In this document: positions 19,546 through 28,113 of the stretch, in pieces
How positions within the stretch are numbered: position 1 is the first letter of the stretch
How the letters are laid out: every line of letters starts with the position of its first letter
Assembly: GCA_003281165.1 (NCBI GenBank)
Contig: QCCT01000005.1
Coordinates: forward strand, 1-64,000
Origin: Prochlorococcus sp. AG-347-M18
GTDB taxonomy: Bacteria > Cyanobacteriota > Cyanobacteriia > PCC-6307 > Cyanobiaceae
Direction: 5' to 3'
DNA: 64,000 bases
Program-made: the position numbers and the translations under genes
Notes under the pieces: model-generated
The model's database searches: none
Seen by the model: only the letters and a program-made list of their open reading frames with translations
Told to the model about the DNA's origin: nothing

Positions 19546-20813
19546 CAACCTCTTAGTGATCTAGAACGTTTCAATATAGATAAAACAAATCCAATAGATA
19601 TAAAATTAGTCACCAATGACGTTCGACCATAGCTCATAAAAGGAAGGGGAATCCCAGTAACTGGTCCTAATCCAATAGTCATAAATAAATTAATAATTAT
19701 TTGAAATAAAAATGTTGAGGCTATTCCAATAACAATTAGAGATTCAAAGTTAGTCCTTGCAATTGTTGCAGTATTAATAAGTTTATTAATCAAAAAAAAG
19801 AACAAAAATAAAACTATAACGCACCCCACAAAACCTAATTCTTCCCCTAAAGCACTGAATATAAAATCAGTATGTTGTTCAGGTATAAATTGCAAATTAG
19901 TCAGCTTACCTTGTAGCAAACCAGTCCCAAATAATCCTCCAGAACCAATTGCAATTTTACTCTGTATCAAATGATATCCGCCACCAAGTGGATCTCTATT
20001 TGGATCTAAAAATAAAACTAATCTATCTTTTTGATATTCTTTTAAGCCATATTGCCACAAAATTGGTGTAAATTTTGCCACTAATAAATGAAACGAAATA
20101 GCGAGAGCAGAAAAAATAATCTTCTTTTTTGAAGATCTATAGGCAAGATATCCTATAACCGGAATCCAGAAAATAAGAAGATTTGGTAAGGTTAAATATA
20201 ATATTGATGTGATAATACAAAAAACTAATATCAAAATCCACTCTATGGGCATTTTAGACCAATAGAGCATCACACCTGTCAAAACAATTAAAACTAAAGA
20301 GGTACCTAAATCCGGTTGAAAGAAAATTAATAACCAAGGAATAACCACTACTAATAAGGGCAATACTAAATCTCTTATTGTAAGGATTATTTTTTTGTCG
20401 AGTGCTAAAGCAAGAGTTAATACACTACTAAGTTTAGCTACCTCTGAAGGCTGAAAAGAAAAAATGCCCAAGTTTAGCCATCTTTGAGCTCCAGAAACTG
20501 AAATTCCAAAAAAATAAATGAGTAATAACGATATTAGAGTACAAAAATAAAATGGAACCACATACTTTCTAATTCTCTCTAACGGTATATAAGAAATAAA
20601 AAATGCTAAGAAATAACCAAAAAAACCAGTTACGATATGACCTAAATAGTTCGATACTAAAAAATCACCCTGAATACTTTTTATCAAAAAACCCGAAATA
20701 ATAACTAAAAACAGGGGAATAATTAGTAGCGGAGAAAATAAAAAACCTCTATTAAAGTTGTCTTTTTTTTGTAAAAATCCTCTGTTATTTAATAAAGAAA
20801 TTCTCTTAAACAT
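19545..20813 (-). CDS. rodA: Rod-shape protein RodA (SEDS glycosyltransferase)
   Basis: A SEDS-family peptidoglycan polymerase of the elongation machinery. About ten hydrophobic segments fill the 422 residues. Family motifs are SGAQRWLNLGIFSFQPSEVAK, FFQPDLGTSLVL, DRLVLFLDPNRDPLGGGYHLIQS, GKLTNLQFIPEQHTDFIFSALGEE and the final GIPLPFMSYGRTSLV. Start is the ATG at 20813, overlapping the mrp stop by one base (ATGA), giving tight translational coupling in mrp-rodA-kinase order. Confidence 0.93.
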   Translation of the reverse strand: MFKRISLLNNRGFLQKKDNFNRGFLFSPLLIIPLFLVIISGFLIKSIQGDFLVSNYLGHIVTGFFGYFLAFFISYIPLERIRKYVVPFYFCTLISLLLIYFFGISVSGAQRWLNLGIFSFQPSEVAKLSSVLTLALALDKKIILTIRDLVLPLLVVVIPWLLIFFQPDLGTSLVLIVLTGVMLYWSKMPIEWILILVFCIITSILYLTLPNLLIFWIPVIGYLAYRSSKKKIIFSALAISFHLLVAKFTPILWQYGLKEYQKDRLVLFLDPNRDPLGGGYHLIQSKIAIGSGGLFGTGLLQGKLTNLQFIPEQHTDFIFSALGEELGFVGCVIVLFLFFFLINKLINTATIARTNFESLIVIGIASTFLFQIIINLFMTIGLGPVTGIPLPFMSYGRTSLVTNFISIGFVLSILKRSRSLRG

Positions 20814-21886
20814 CAATAAGTCTTAACAAATTGGTTCTTAATTAATTGAGCTAAATTACCAAATAAGACAGAGCTTTCTTTATTGGGCTGGCTTATTGAG
20901 ATTGGCACACCTTTATTGCTATCATCAACGAGAGGGATTTCAATAGGAATTTGAGCTAATAATGGTAAGTCATTTTCGTTAGCTAATGTTTGTCCACCAC
21001 CTTTACCAAAGATTTCATATTTTTTACCTGGCATATCTGGCGGAATAAATACTGACATATTTTCTACAATTCCCAGTAACGGTACTCCCAGTTGTTTAAA
21101 CATTGCTAATCCCCTCCTTGCATCTTGCAATGATACTTGTTGAGGAGTAGTGACGACTATAGCTCCAGAAATAGGCACAGATTGAGAAAGGGATATTTGA
21201 GCGTCTCCTGTTCCAGGAGGCAAATCAATAACCAAAAAATCAAGATTATTCCATTCAACTTGGTACAAAAATTGTCTGATAATACTATTAAGCATTGGTC
21301 CTCTCCATATAACTGGCTGACCTTCTTCTATGAGGAAACCCATTGATACCAATGAAATTCCATATTTATTTATTGGTATTAACCTTTGATCATTGCCACT
21401 TCCTTCTGTAACCTTTGGATTCTGTTCGGCAACTCCCATCATTGAGGGAGTATTAGGTCCATATATATCCGCATCGAGCAAACCAGTTTTCAAGCCTAAT
21501 TTAGCTAGAGAACAAGCGAGATTAACTGCAATGGTACTTTTTCCAACTCCACCTTTACCACTGCTAACAGCTATGATATGTCGAATACCATCAATCTTCT
21601 GCAACTCAGGAACATTACTTTGATTTTGAGATTCTGTTTTGGAAGGATTATTATCTACTTCTATTTGAACGTCATCAATATCTTCAAAAGCCAGTAAAAC
21701 GCCTCTAACCTCTTGTACAATTCTATCTCTCTGAGAATTTGCAAACGATGGTAATGATAATGTTACGATTACTCTCGGTATAGTTACTCTTACATTTTTA
21801 ATCCAAGCTAATTCAATTACATTTTTCTGTGATCCAGCATCTAGAACTTTTTGTAAAGCAAAATTCGCATCTTCTATTGTGGTCAT
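20813..21886 (-). CDS. mrp: Mrp/ApbC family Fe-S cluster carrier ATPase
   Basis: A soluble ParA/MinD-like P-loop protein that carries and delivers iron-sulfur clusters, relevant here for abundant photosystem I and NDH clusters. An N-terminal DUF59-like domain (residues 1-90, VTIPRVIVTLSLPSF) precedes the deviant Walker A SSGKGGVGKSTIAVNLA and Walker B FLVIDLPPGTGDAQI. The usual C-terminal CxxC of many Mrp proteins is not seen. 357 residues. First gene of a three-gene overlapping operon. Confidence 0.9.
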   Translation of the reverse strand: MTTIEDANFALQKVLDAGSQKNVIELAWIKNVRVTIPRVIVTLSLPSFANSQRDRIVQEVRGVLLAFEDIDDVQIEVDNNPSKTESQNQSNVPELQKIDGIRHIIAVSSGKGGVGKSTIAVNLACSLAKLGLKTGLLDADIYGPNTPSMMGVAEQNPKVTEGSGNDQRLIPINKYGISLVSMGFLIEEGQPVIWRGPMLNSIIRQFLYQVEWNNLDFLVIDLPPGTGDAQISLSQSVPISGAIVVTTPQQVSLQDARRGLAMFKQLGVPLLGIVENMSVFIPPDMPGKKYEIFGKGGGQTLANENDLPLLAQIPIEIPLVDDSNKGVPISISQPNKESSVLFGNLAQLIKNQFVKTY

Positions 21887-22045
21887 TAAATTTTTAAATA
21901 TTTTGACAAGGTAGTCGACTGTTTAAAAGATTAAGAACTATGTCGAACTATCAAATAATAGGCAATAAGGACCCCCTAAGAGAAATTATAAAGAGAAACT
22001 TATAATTAACCAAAAAAATTTTTTTCTTCAAGATTTACTAAATAC

Positions 22046-23074
22046 ATGTTGAAAGAACCTCCTAAAAACTCGAGAGAAAAAACTAAAAATCTCTTATTAA
22101 CTCTACAAGACAAAATTTGTTCAGGACTTGAAAATGTAGACGGCAAAGGGAAATTTACAGAGGAATCCTGGCTAAGAGACGAAGGCGGCGGTGGAAGATC
22201 AAGAGTATTGAAAAATGGTTCTATTTTTGAGCAAGCAGGCGTTAATTTCTCGGAAGTACAGGGAAAAGAATTACCTCAATCTATAATCTCTCAAAGGCCC
22301 GAAGCAAAAGGTCATGAATGGTTTGCTACGGGAACTTCTATGGTTTTGCATCCGAAGAATCCCTATATCCCTACAGTTCATCTGAATTATCGATATTTCG
22401 AAGCTGGTCCTGTTTGGTGGTTTGGGGGAGGTGCAGATTTAACCCCTTTTTATCCTTATCTTTCTGACGTAAGGAATTTTCATAATGAACATAAAAAAGC
22501 TTGTGAGAAAGTTGATCAAGATTTGCATAAAGTTTTCAAACCATGGTGTGATGAATATTTCTTCTTGAAGCATAGAAATGAATCTAGAGGCATAGGAGGT
22601 ATTTTTTATGATTATCAAGATGGTTCAGGCAATATTTATAGAGGAAATAATCAAAATGGAGAAGCATCAAAAGCTTCACAAAATATTGGCAGATCTAATT
22701 TAAATTGGGATAATTTATTTTCTTTAGCGGAAAACTGTGGGCAGGCATTTCTGCCTTCATATTTGCCCATTGTTCAAAAAAGAGCTTCTCAAACATATTC
22801 ATCGAATGAAAGAGAATTCCAGCTATATCGAAGAGGTAGATATGTCGAATTCAATTTAGTTTGGGATAGAGGGACAATTTTTGGACTACAAACAAATGGA
22901 AGAACTGAATCAATATTAATGTCCCTACCGCCTTTAGCTAGATGGGAATATGGATATAAAGCTAGAAAGAATTCTCGAGAGGAATTTCTCACATCAATTT
23001 TTACAAAGCCCCAAGATTGGTTAAACGATAAAGAGTTAGAGAAATTCTGTATAGAGAATAATATTTTTGATTAA
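22046..23074 (+). CDS. hemF: Oxygen-dependent coproporphyrinogen III oxidase
   Basis: Converts coproporphyrinogen III to protoporphyrinogen IX with O2 on the path to heme and chlorophyll. The 342-residue protein is full length with [58 protein letters not shown] and [16 protein letters not shown], which are the family hallmarks. It is divergent from mrp across 159 bases that hold no gene I can see and presumably both promoters. Confidence 0.96.
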   Translation: MLKEPPKNSREKTKNLLLTLQDKICSGLENVDGKGKFTEESWLRDEGGGGRSRVLKNGSIFEQAGVNFSEVQGKELPQSIISQRPEAKGHEWFATGTSMVLHPKNPYIPTVHLNYRYFEAGPVWWFGGGADLTPFYPYLSDVRNFHNEHKKACEKVDQDLHKVFKPWCDEYFFLKHRNESRGIGGIFYDYQDGSGNIYRGNNQNGEASKASQNIGRSNLNWDNLFSLAENCGQAFLPSYLPIVQKRASQTYSSNEREFQLYRRGRYVEFNLVWDRGTIFGLQTNGRTESILMSLPPLARWEYGYKARKNSREEFLTSIFTKPQDWLNDKELEKFCIENNIFD

Positions 23075-23102
23075 AAATTATCTAATAAACTTTTAAAGTA
23101 TC

Positions 23103-23660
23103 TTAAATAGGTGTTTTAAATAGAGAACCGTCACTTTTCAATTGAAGTTTTTCTCCGAGTTCATTTTCTAAAGAGATTAATTCATCCCTATGAGCTCTAA
23201 GTCTCATTAAAGTTGAATCATTTTCATTTTCGTTGATCAACCTTAATTCAAATTTCTCCTCTCTTGCTGATTTTTTAGAATAAACAATTCCAGACAAAGG
23301 TCCACCAATTAATCCCAAAAGAATAGGCCACCAACCTAGTTCCGGATATATTTGAATAATTACTAATCCCAAAGCACACGAACCAAAACCGCCCAGAAAA
23401 CCTAAAAATATTGCTAAAAATTTACTAGAAATAACTTGACCCTTGAATATTAAACTTCTTTGTTCAAAATCTCCTCCTGTTTGCTTCCATCCCCTCAAAT
23501 TAAGCCATTCACATAAACCATTTAAAACCTTAATTGGCTCCTGAGAAGATGAAATCTCAACGATGGTTGTTCTATCTTTACTAGAAGCCCTAAGAAAAAA
23601 AAATAATCCTATGGCCAAGAGAATTGTCAGCAATAATGTTGAATTTAAGGAATATGACAT
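23103..23660 (-). CDS. CCB2/CCB4-like cytochrome b6f heme assembly protein
   Basis: A 185-residue protein with one N-terminal membrane segment (LLLTILLAIGLFFFLRAS) and two more in the middle (SKFLAIFLGFLGGFGSCALG and WWPILLGLIGGPLSGIVYS). The order FLRASSKDRT, then an RGW element (NLRGWKQTG), then FKGQVISS, then P-LSGIVY matches the CCB2/CCB4 family as I know it (formerly DUF2930). That family helps attach the extra heme c to cytochrome b6. The role is inferred from this resemblance. Confidence 0.65.
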   Translation of the reverse strand: MSYSLNSTLLLTILLAIGLFFFLRASSKDRTTIVEISSSQEPIKVLNGLCEWLNLRGWKQTGGDFEQRSLIFKGQVISSKFLAIFLGFLGGFGSCALGLVIIQIYPELGWWPILLGLIGGPLSGIVYSKKSAREEKFELRLINENENDSTLMRLRAHRDELISLENELGEKLQLKSDGSLFKTPI

Positions 23661-23823
23661 TAAATAATTTTTTCTAGTAACTCGAGAATAAAAATTAAAG
23701 TTACATCATATTATAATTTTTCAGAATTATTCTGTAAAATGTTCCTATTAGATAAAAATTCTTAATTAAATAAAATCTTAAGTAATATTCTAAACCTTAA
23801 ATTTCTTTAAATACTAATTAAAA

Positions 23824-24459
23824 ATGACTATTGATAATAAAAATCTTGATCTTCTTTATAGCGATTTAACATTAGATTTATACAATCTTTATAAAAAATC
23901 ATCTTACTTAGCTATTGACACTGAAGCAATGGGTTTAATTCATGGAAGAGATAGGCTCTGTTTAGTACAAATATGCAATGAATTTAAAAGAACATCATGT
24001 ATAAAAATCGAACTTAATACATCTTCTTCTCCTCATTTAAAAAAACTTCTTGAAGATGAAAAAATTACTAAAGTATTTCACTATGCGAGATTTGATGTAG
24101 CAGCTCTAAAATGCAATCTTGAAATTAATACAAAAAATATTTTTTGTACAAAAATTGCCAGTAAATTGGCAAGAACTTATACAAATAAACACGGTTTAAA
24201 GGATTTAATTAATGAATTGTTAGGTATAGAACTGGACAAAAGCTCGCAAAGTAGTGATTGGGGTAGCAACGAAGATTTAACAAAAGATCAATTAGATTAT
24301 GCAGCAAATGATGTTAGATATTTAATTGAAGCTATGCATAAATTAAAAGTTATTTTAGAAAGAGAAAATAGATATGAATTAGCTCAAAAATGTTTCGAAA
24401 CAGTTTCTGTACATGCTGATTTAGACATACTAAAATTTTCAAATATATTTGAACATTAA
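23824..24459 (+). CDS. rnd: Ribonuclease D-type 3'-5' exonuclease
   Basis: A 211-residue DEDDy exonuclease. Exo I is LAIDTEAMGL, Exo II is FHYARFDVAAL, Exo III is DQLDYAANDVRYLIEAM with the tyrosine. It lacks the C-terminal HRDC domains of E. coli RNase D, as is usual in cyanobacteria. It would trim structured RNA 3' ends such as tRNA precursors. It converges on a small minus-strand gene with a 3-base gap. Confidence 0.9.
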   Translation: MTIDNKNLDLLYSDLTLDLYNLYKKSSYLAIDTEAMGLIHGRDRLCLVQICNEFKRTSCIKIELNTSSSPHLKKLLEDEKITKVFHYARFDVAALKCNLEINTKNIFCTKIASKLARTYTNKHGLKDLINELLGIELDKSSQSSDWGSNEDLTKDQLDYAANDVRYLIEAMHKLKVILERENRYELAQKCFETVSVHADLDILKFSNIFEH

Positions 24460-24462
24460 GAA

Positions 24463-24729
24463 TCAATCTTCAGTTAAAAAATTATCTTCACCGTCAAGAG
24501 TTTTCATAAGCTTATCAAGTATTCTTGAAGAACTTAATTTATCTCCATCGTTTTTTTCACAAATGTTTAAAACATTTTGCGCAACTTTTATTTTTTCTTG
24601 AATAGTTTTCGAGCCTTCTTTTGCAATTTGAATTTCTACTTTCTTTTTAGCAGAAGATAAGCTTATACTCATAAGTTTTGCAATCTCTGCACAAATTTTT
24701 AGATATTGCCGATCATTTATTGGATACAT
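24463..24729 (-). CDS. Small hypothetical protein, helical
   Basis: An 88-residue charged protein (MYPINDRQYLKICAEIAKLM...) with no membrane segment or signal peptide. It is predicted by eye to be mostly helical, rich in Lys, Ile and Ser, with an acidic tail. I do not recognise a family. It lies 35 bases upstream of the lipid-A-disaccharide-synthase-like gene on the same strand, but reading order places it downstream of that gene. Its compact fit between neighbours and ordinary codon use argue that it is real. Confidence 0.6.
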   Translation of the reverse strand: MYPINDRQYLKICAEIAKLMSISLSSAKKKVEIQIAKEGSKTIQEKIKVAQNVLNICEKNDGDKLSSSRILDKLMKTLDGEDNFLTED

Positions 24730-24764
24730 AAAAGAATTAATAATTAATAAGCTAGTGCCATTTA

Positions 24765-25994
24765 CTAAGATAACAAATCAAGGTTTATTGCATCTACGAT
24801 TTTCTTACTTGCTCCGGATTCCCCCATTCTTTTTTTTCCAATTTTTGCTTGTTCTAATCTATTAACTTTTGTTTTCAAAAGTATACTCAACTGTTTTAAA
24901 AGAAATTTTTTGTTCTTACAAACTAAAACACTACCTCCCAATAATCTTGATTGCCTTTTTGCAAATGATTTTGTAAATTGTGGTCCACGCCCCGGTAGAG
25001 AAAGAGAAGGAATTCCAAGGCCAGTAATTTGCTCTGTAGCAGTTCCTGCATTAGACAAACCAACTTCTGCCATATTGGCCCATGAATTGAATTTACCTTT
25101 TCCAATCACTACATATTGATCTTTATTTTTCCATACTGAATCTTCATCAATTAGAAATTTAACTTTACTCTGTTTTATAAAACCATATTTATTTAAATAA
25201 CCGTGAATTTGAATAACATTCGCATTAATGCTCAAAGGCAAAAGTATTAACAAATCCCTCGATAAATTAAAATCTTTCAAACAAGCAAGAAAATTATCAA
25301 GATTTTTAAGAGCTTCAGGGTATCTACTTCCAACTAATAAAATAATCCTTTTAAAAGAAATAATATTTGATATATTCTGGTTTGTTGCATTTACAAAATC
25401 CATCATTGGATTACCAAAGTATTTTGCATCGATATTTTTTCTATTCAAATTATTAGCTGTAATTTTATCTCTCACAATTAAATTTTTACATCTTGGAGAT
25501 TGCATTAAAAACAGTTCCCATGGATCCCATTCAGAACCTTTCAACTTATGATAAAAATCACTTAAATCCCAACCTGGCTCACTACTCCAAGTATGATCAC
25601 TTTTGGGAGTTCCAATGAAACTAAATTCGCATTCAGAACTCCAAGCGTAAAGTAAAGGCAAAAAATCTCCCACTGCGATAATTTTGCAGTTATGTTTTGA
25701 CTTTTGTTTTATAAGTAAAAAATTTCTTAAATTATCAATTAAAAATCCTGCAAACAAATCAAGCAAAAATCCCTTTAGACTTTGATTACTAAAGCCTCCA
25801 CTAGGCAGCTCTCTTAAATATCCTATTTTTCGAAAATTCTTGGATTTTATGGAATTAAATACATCTCCATTTCCTACTAAAGGTAAAACTTCAATATTTT
25901 TATTTTTTATTTTTTTTAGTAATCTTTTTATTATTTCTGATGCAATTACGTCTTCTCCATGGCCATTGCATATAAATAATAGAGAATGAGTCAC
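24765..25994 (-). CDS. Lipid-A-disaccharide synthase-related protein (cyanobacterial)
   Basis: A GT-B-fold protein of about 409 residues, related to LpxB but in the cyanobacterial branch whose substrate is not known. Motifs: SLLFICNGHGEDVIASEI at the start, VGNGDVF, GDFLPLLYAW, FIGTPKSDHTW, the acceptor half LLVGSRYPEAL, and the nucleotide-sugar half AEVGLSNAGTATEQITGLGIPSLSLPGRGPQFTK. I set the start at the GTG at 25994 (VTHSLLFICNGHGED). The open frame continues to 26177, but that extension reads APRFELGIKDLQSSALPLGH, the well-known false peptide from the back of a tRNA gene. Confidence 0.82.
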   Translation of the reverse strand: MTHSLLFICNGHGEDVIASEIIKRLLKKIKNKNIEVLPLVGNGDVFNSIKSKNFRKIGYLRELPSGGFSNQSLKGFLLDLFAGFLIDNLRNFLLIKQKSKHNCKIIAVGDFLPLLYAWSSECEFSFIGTPKSDHTWSSEPGWDLSDFYHKLKGSEWDPWELFLMQSPRCKNLIVRDKITANNLNRKNIDAKYFGNPMMDFVNATNQNISNIISFKRIILLVGSRYPEALKNLDNFLACLKDFNLSRDLLILLPLSINANVIQIHGYLNKYGFIKQSKVKFLIDEDSVWKNKDQYVVIGKGKFNSWANMAEVGLSNAGTATEQITGLGIPSLSLPGRGPQFTKSFAKRQSRLLGGSVLVCKNKKFLLKQLSILLKTKVNRLEQAKIGKKRMGESGASKKIVDAINLDLLS

Positions 25995-26036
25995 CTTACT
26001 GTTAAGATCATTAAAAGACTCGGTTGAATCTTTTTC

Positions 26037-26107
26037 GGCGGCATGGCCAAGTGGTAAGGCAGAGGATTGCAAATCCTTTATCCCCAGTTCGAATCTGGGT
26101 GCCGCCT
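26037..26107 (+). tRNA. tRNA-Cys (anticodon GCA)
   Basis: Cloverleaf with acceptor GGCGGCA/TGCCGCC, D arm GCC...GGC, anticodon stem GAGGA/TCCTT around loop TTGCAAA (anticodon GCA), and T arm CCCAG-TTCGAAT-CTGGG. CCA is not encoded. Its 3' end (from the T loop on) is repeated exactly at 35546-35567, marking it as the integration target of the adjacent element. The tRNA itself is intact. Confidence 0.96.
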
Positions 26108-26109
26108 TC
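26088..26109 (+). other. Left attachment repeat (attL) in tRNA-Cys 3' end
   Basis: 22 bases from the T loop through the acceptor stem plus TTC after it. The same 22 bases occur at 35546-35567. The base before each copy differs (G on the left, T on the right), so the repeat is exactly bounded on that side. This is what a tyrosine recombinase leaves after inserting at a tRNA 3' end. Confidence 0.9.
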
Positions 26110-26193
26110 ATTATATTTACGGTACATTTCCCTATAAACCGTTCCAGTATCTTAAGTTTTGAATATCTATTATTCATTTATTGCTTAAAAAGT

Positions 26194-26213
26194 GGGATGG
26201 TAAGTGGATGGTT
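26194..26213 (+). repeat. GGATGGTAA tandem pair, left end
   Basis: GGGATGGTAA is followed 2 bases later by GGATGGTT. The 18-base block GGATGGTAAGTGGATGGT (26195-26212) recurs exactly at 35465-35482 near the other end of the element. Likely recombinase binding sites. Confidence 0.75.
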
Positions 26214-26264
26214 AGTAAGGTTTGTTTCTGCTAGACGACTTCTGTCTTCTCTACATTATCGCAG

Positions 26265-26274
26265 TTACCATCCC
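26265..26274 (-). repeat. Inverted copy of GGGATGGTAA
   Basis: TTACCATCCC here is the exact inverse of GGGATGGTAA at 26194-26203, 61 bases away. A further inverse core TACCATC lies at 26332-26338. This fits arm or core sites for the tyrosine recombinase. Confidence 0.65.
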
Positions 26275-26662
26275 GTCTTTCAAAAATTATCATTAACTTC
26301 CGCATCTTTTATGCGGTTTAAAATGCAAAGGTACCATCTAACCTACAAAAGCATCCAAATGGCATGTAATTATCATTGCCATATATAAAATTTCGCCAAG
26401 TAAAAATTGACCAAAAGGTCGATTAATACTAAGAAGTCATACTATATATATACGAACAGGAAACATTTATAAATGTCCAAATAAATGTAGTTGCGTTTTT
26501 TATATCTTCAAAAGAATTAGTCAGGAAATGGGTCTAAGGTTGCTTCCTATAGAGAAATATCACTGAACGTTAACAGAAGAGTACTTAAAAAGAATCAAAT
26601 TCATATATAGATCAGACGAATAGGAATATTCGCATTGTATAAACCACTAAGAATAAAAAAGT

Positions 26663-27487
26663 ATGCCTAATGCTGTATTGAAGTTCAAGTGCAAAACTTG
26701 GACTGATGAGTCATTGAAAGACCTCAATTTCAAGAAGAAACTCATAAATCCAAAGGGGAAGGTGCGTCCTGAATTAAAAGTTATCAAATTTGATAAGGAA
26801 AGAAAGATACCCAATAAGAAACACAATAGGCGGAGCACGGAATCTTGGTTAGAGGAAATGACTAAAGAGTTTGATATTAAATTCAAAGATTTTATATCCA
26901 TCAGTTTCCATAGACCAAACAAAGACATAGTTGATCAATCATTACTTGGAAAACACATCAAGAAAGTAATACTAGATTTCTTCTACAAGAAAAACAAACC
27001 AAAAAACATGATCAATATATGGATCTTTATTGAACGAGAAGGAATGTTCTTTAGACAAGGTAAGAACCTAGAAAAAGAACCAATCTTTAATGGACAATTA
27101 CACCTTCATATTCTTTTAGAGAGGGTGGATCTTGATTGGTGGTTTTCAACAAAGAATAGAGATATAACCATCAAGAAAAGTCATCTTCATAACTTCTTTA
27201 AGGATAACTTTCCTACAAAATCAGAACTCATGAGAGAATCTCTTATGAATCATCTGAAGAGATACGTCAATACTATTGGATCAAGTAAGCAATCAGTAGA
27301 TATAAAAGATTCTGGAGAAACAAAGAAAAGAATCCACTATGTGAATAAGTCCTTATCATCAGTTGAGTTTGATAAGTGGGAACATATTGATTTCCTTAAT
27401 AGTGATCTACCTTGTTGTCCTGTAAAAAGACCAATTGGAAAGACAAATCGTATAGATAGTAAGGGAATACGAAGTACATATATATAG
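26663..27487 (+). CDS. HUH-type Rep-like endonuclease
   Basis: A 274-residue protein with the three features of single-strand-nicking HUH enzymes in order. Motif 1 is FISISFHRP (77-85), a hydrophobic strand. Motif 2 is GQLHLHILLER (144-154), the two-histidine HUH site as HLH. The catalytic tyrosine region is RIHYVNKSLSS (223-233) with Tyr226 and Lys229; Tyr201 in LKRYVNT is an alternative. The N-terminal 60 residues are basic. Such enzymes nick an origin, stay joined to the DNA 5' end and start rolling-circle replication or transfer. No helicase domain follows, so host helicase would be needed. First gene of a plus-strand cluster. The family call rests on motif order only. Confidence 0.65.
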   Translation: MPNAVLKFKCKTWTDESLKDLNFKKKLINPKGKVRPELKVIKFDKERKIPNKKHNRRSTESWLEEMTKEFDIKFKDFISISFHRPNKDIVDQSLLGKHIKKVILDFFYKKNKPKNMINIWIFIEREGMFFRQGKNLEKEPIFNGQLHLHILLERVDLDWWFSTKNRDITIKKSHLHNFFKDNFPTKSELMRESLMNHLKRYVNTIGSSKQSVDIKDSGETKKRIHYVNKSLSSVEFDKWEHIDFLNSDLPCCPVKRPIGKTNRIDSKGIRSTYI

Positions 27488-27516
27488 GACTAAAACAAAC
27501 AATTTCCGAATAACCA

Positions 27517-27684
27517 ATGCCACAAACAATTTCAAAACCAAGACCCAACAAACAAGTACCAATAACTTTTGGTGCAGGTGAAGAGAAACTTCTCGAATTA
27601 CTAGATAATGGATTAAAGAATAGTGTCTTCTCGTCTAGATCTGGATGGGTAAAGCAAAAGATTAGAGAGGAGTTCTTATTTTAA
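27517..27684 (+). CDS. Small unknown protein downstream of Rep
   Basis: 55 codons from the ATG at 27517. The protein begins MPQTISKPRPNKQVPITFG, then a predicted helix GEEKLLELLDNGLKN, then SGWVKQKIREEFLF. Lys/Glu-rich with no signal peptide. I do not recognise a family. The shape resembles small plasmid copy-control or antitoxin-like proteins. It ends 2 bases before the next small gene, which supports both as an expressed pair. Confidence 0.55.
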   Translation: MPQTISKPRPNKQVPITFGAGEEKLLELLDNGLKNSVFSSRSGWVKQKIREEFLF

Positions 27685-27686
27685 TT

Positions 27687-27812
27687 ATGAAATCAAGAAT
27701 ATTAATTACATCTGACATCTACAGACGACTATCTAATAAAGCAAGACAAAGTGGTCTTACAGTAGATGAGCTTGCTGAAGCATTAATTAATAAGCAATTA
27801 AATTTGAAGTGA
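27687..27812 (+). CDS. Ribbon-helix-helix (CopG-like) small protein
   Basis: 41 residues: a short strand (KSRILITSDIY) followed by two helices (RRLSNKARQSGLTV and DELAEALINKQLNL). This is the size and order of a CopG/Arc ribbon-helix-helix repressor, where the strand contacts DNA as a dimer. In small replicons such proteins repress the rep operon. The gene follows its neighbour by 2 bases and lies 200 bases after the Rep-like gene. The fold call is by pattern. Confidence 0.6.
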   Translation: MKSRILITSDIYRRLSNKARQSGLTVDELAEALINKQLNLK

Positions 27813-27869
27813 TTTATAGCCGGCAGAGGCAATTCTTATTCAATAGATGAATAAGTTAAGACAAGGTTT

Positions 27870-27925
27870 GGAGAGTAATCATCATGCAGTAACCATACTT
27901 ACTATTGCCTTTTAACTCTCCTTTT
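27870..27925 (+). terminator. Possible terminator of the Rep cluster
   Basis: GGAGAGT (27870-27876) pairs with ACTCTCC (27915-27921), followed by four T. The loop is long (38 bases) with partial inner pairing, so this is a weak call. It lies where the plus-strand Rep cluster meets the minus-strand cargo. Confidence 0.35.
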
Positions 27926-27951
27926 AAACTGCATGAACAATACATGAACAA

Positions 27952-28113
27952 CTATTCCATACTCCTTATTTTCTTCCATCTGGAATACATATAACCAAGA
28001 TAGATTCCTTGCATATAGTTCTTTGCTCCGTTCTTTAATATCCTCCTTGAGAATTGATCGTTGAACTTCTTACTTGCAAGGATTTCTTTTTGCCAATTTA
28101 TCTCTTCTTTCAT
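27952..28113 (-). CDS. Small basic hypothetical protein
   Basis: 53 residues, MKEEINWQKEILASKKFND then a Lys/Arg-rich region with YMQGIYLGYMYSRWKK. No family recognised. The start ATG overlaps the stop of the upstream gene by one base (TAATG), implying translational coupling, which is the main reason to call it. Confidence 0.5.
   Translation of the reverse strand: MKEEINWQKEILASKKFNDQFSRRILKNGAKNYMQGIYLGYMYSRWKKIRSME

Larger units (their letters stand above)
26110..26662. other. Non-coding left end of element (candidate origin and recombinase arm sites)
   Basis: No convincing gene in 553 bases. It holds GGATGGTAA motifs (separate entries) and several small hairpins. One is CGCAT-CTTTT-ATGCG at 26301-26315. 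Another pairs ATGGCA (26359-26364) with TGCCAT (26377-26382). A third is TTGACC-AAAA-GGTCGA near 26408, with one mismatch. Placement between the attachment site and the Rep-like gene makes it a reasonable place for a nicking origin, but no known origin motif is recognised. Confidence 0.5.

Noticed and set aside
25995..26177. N-terminal extension of the lipid-A-disaccharide-synthase-like protein
   Set aside because: It runs antisense through tRNA-Cys and gives the APRFELGIKDLQSSALPLGH peptide typical of false tRNA-derived translations.
26197..26388. 63-codon plus-strand open frame at the left end of the element
   Set aside because: It overlaps the GGATGGTAA repeats and hairpins and shows no protein-like pattern.
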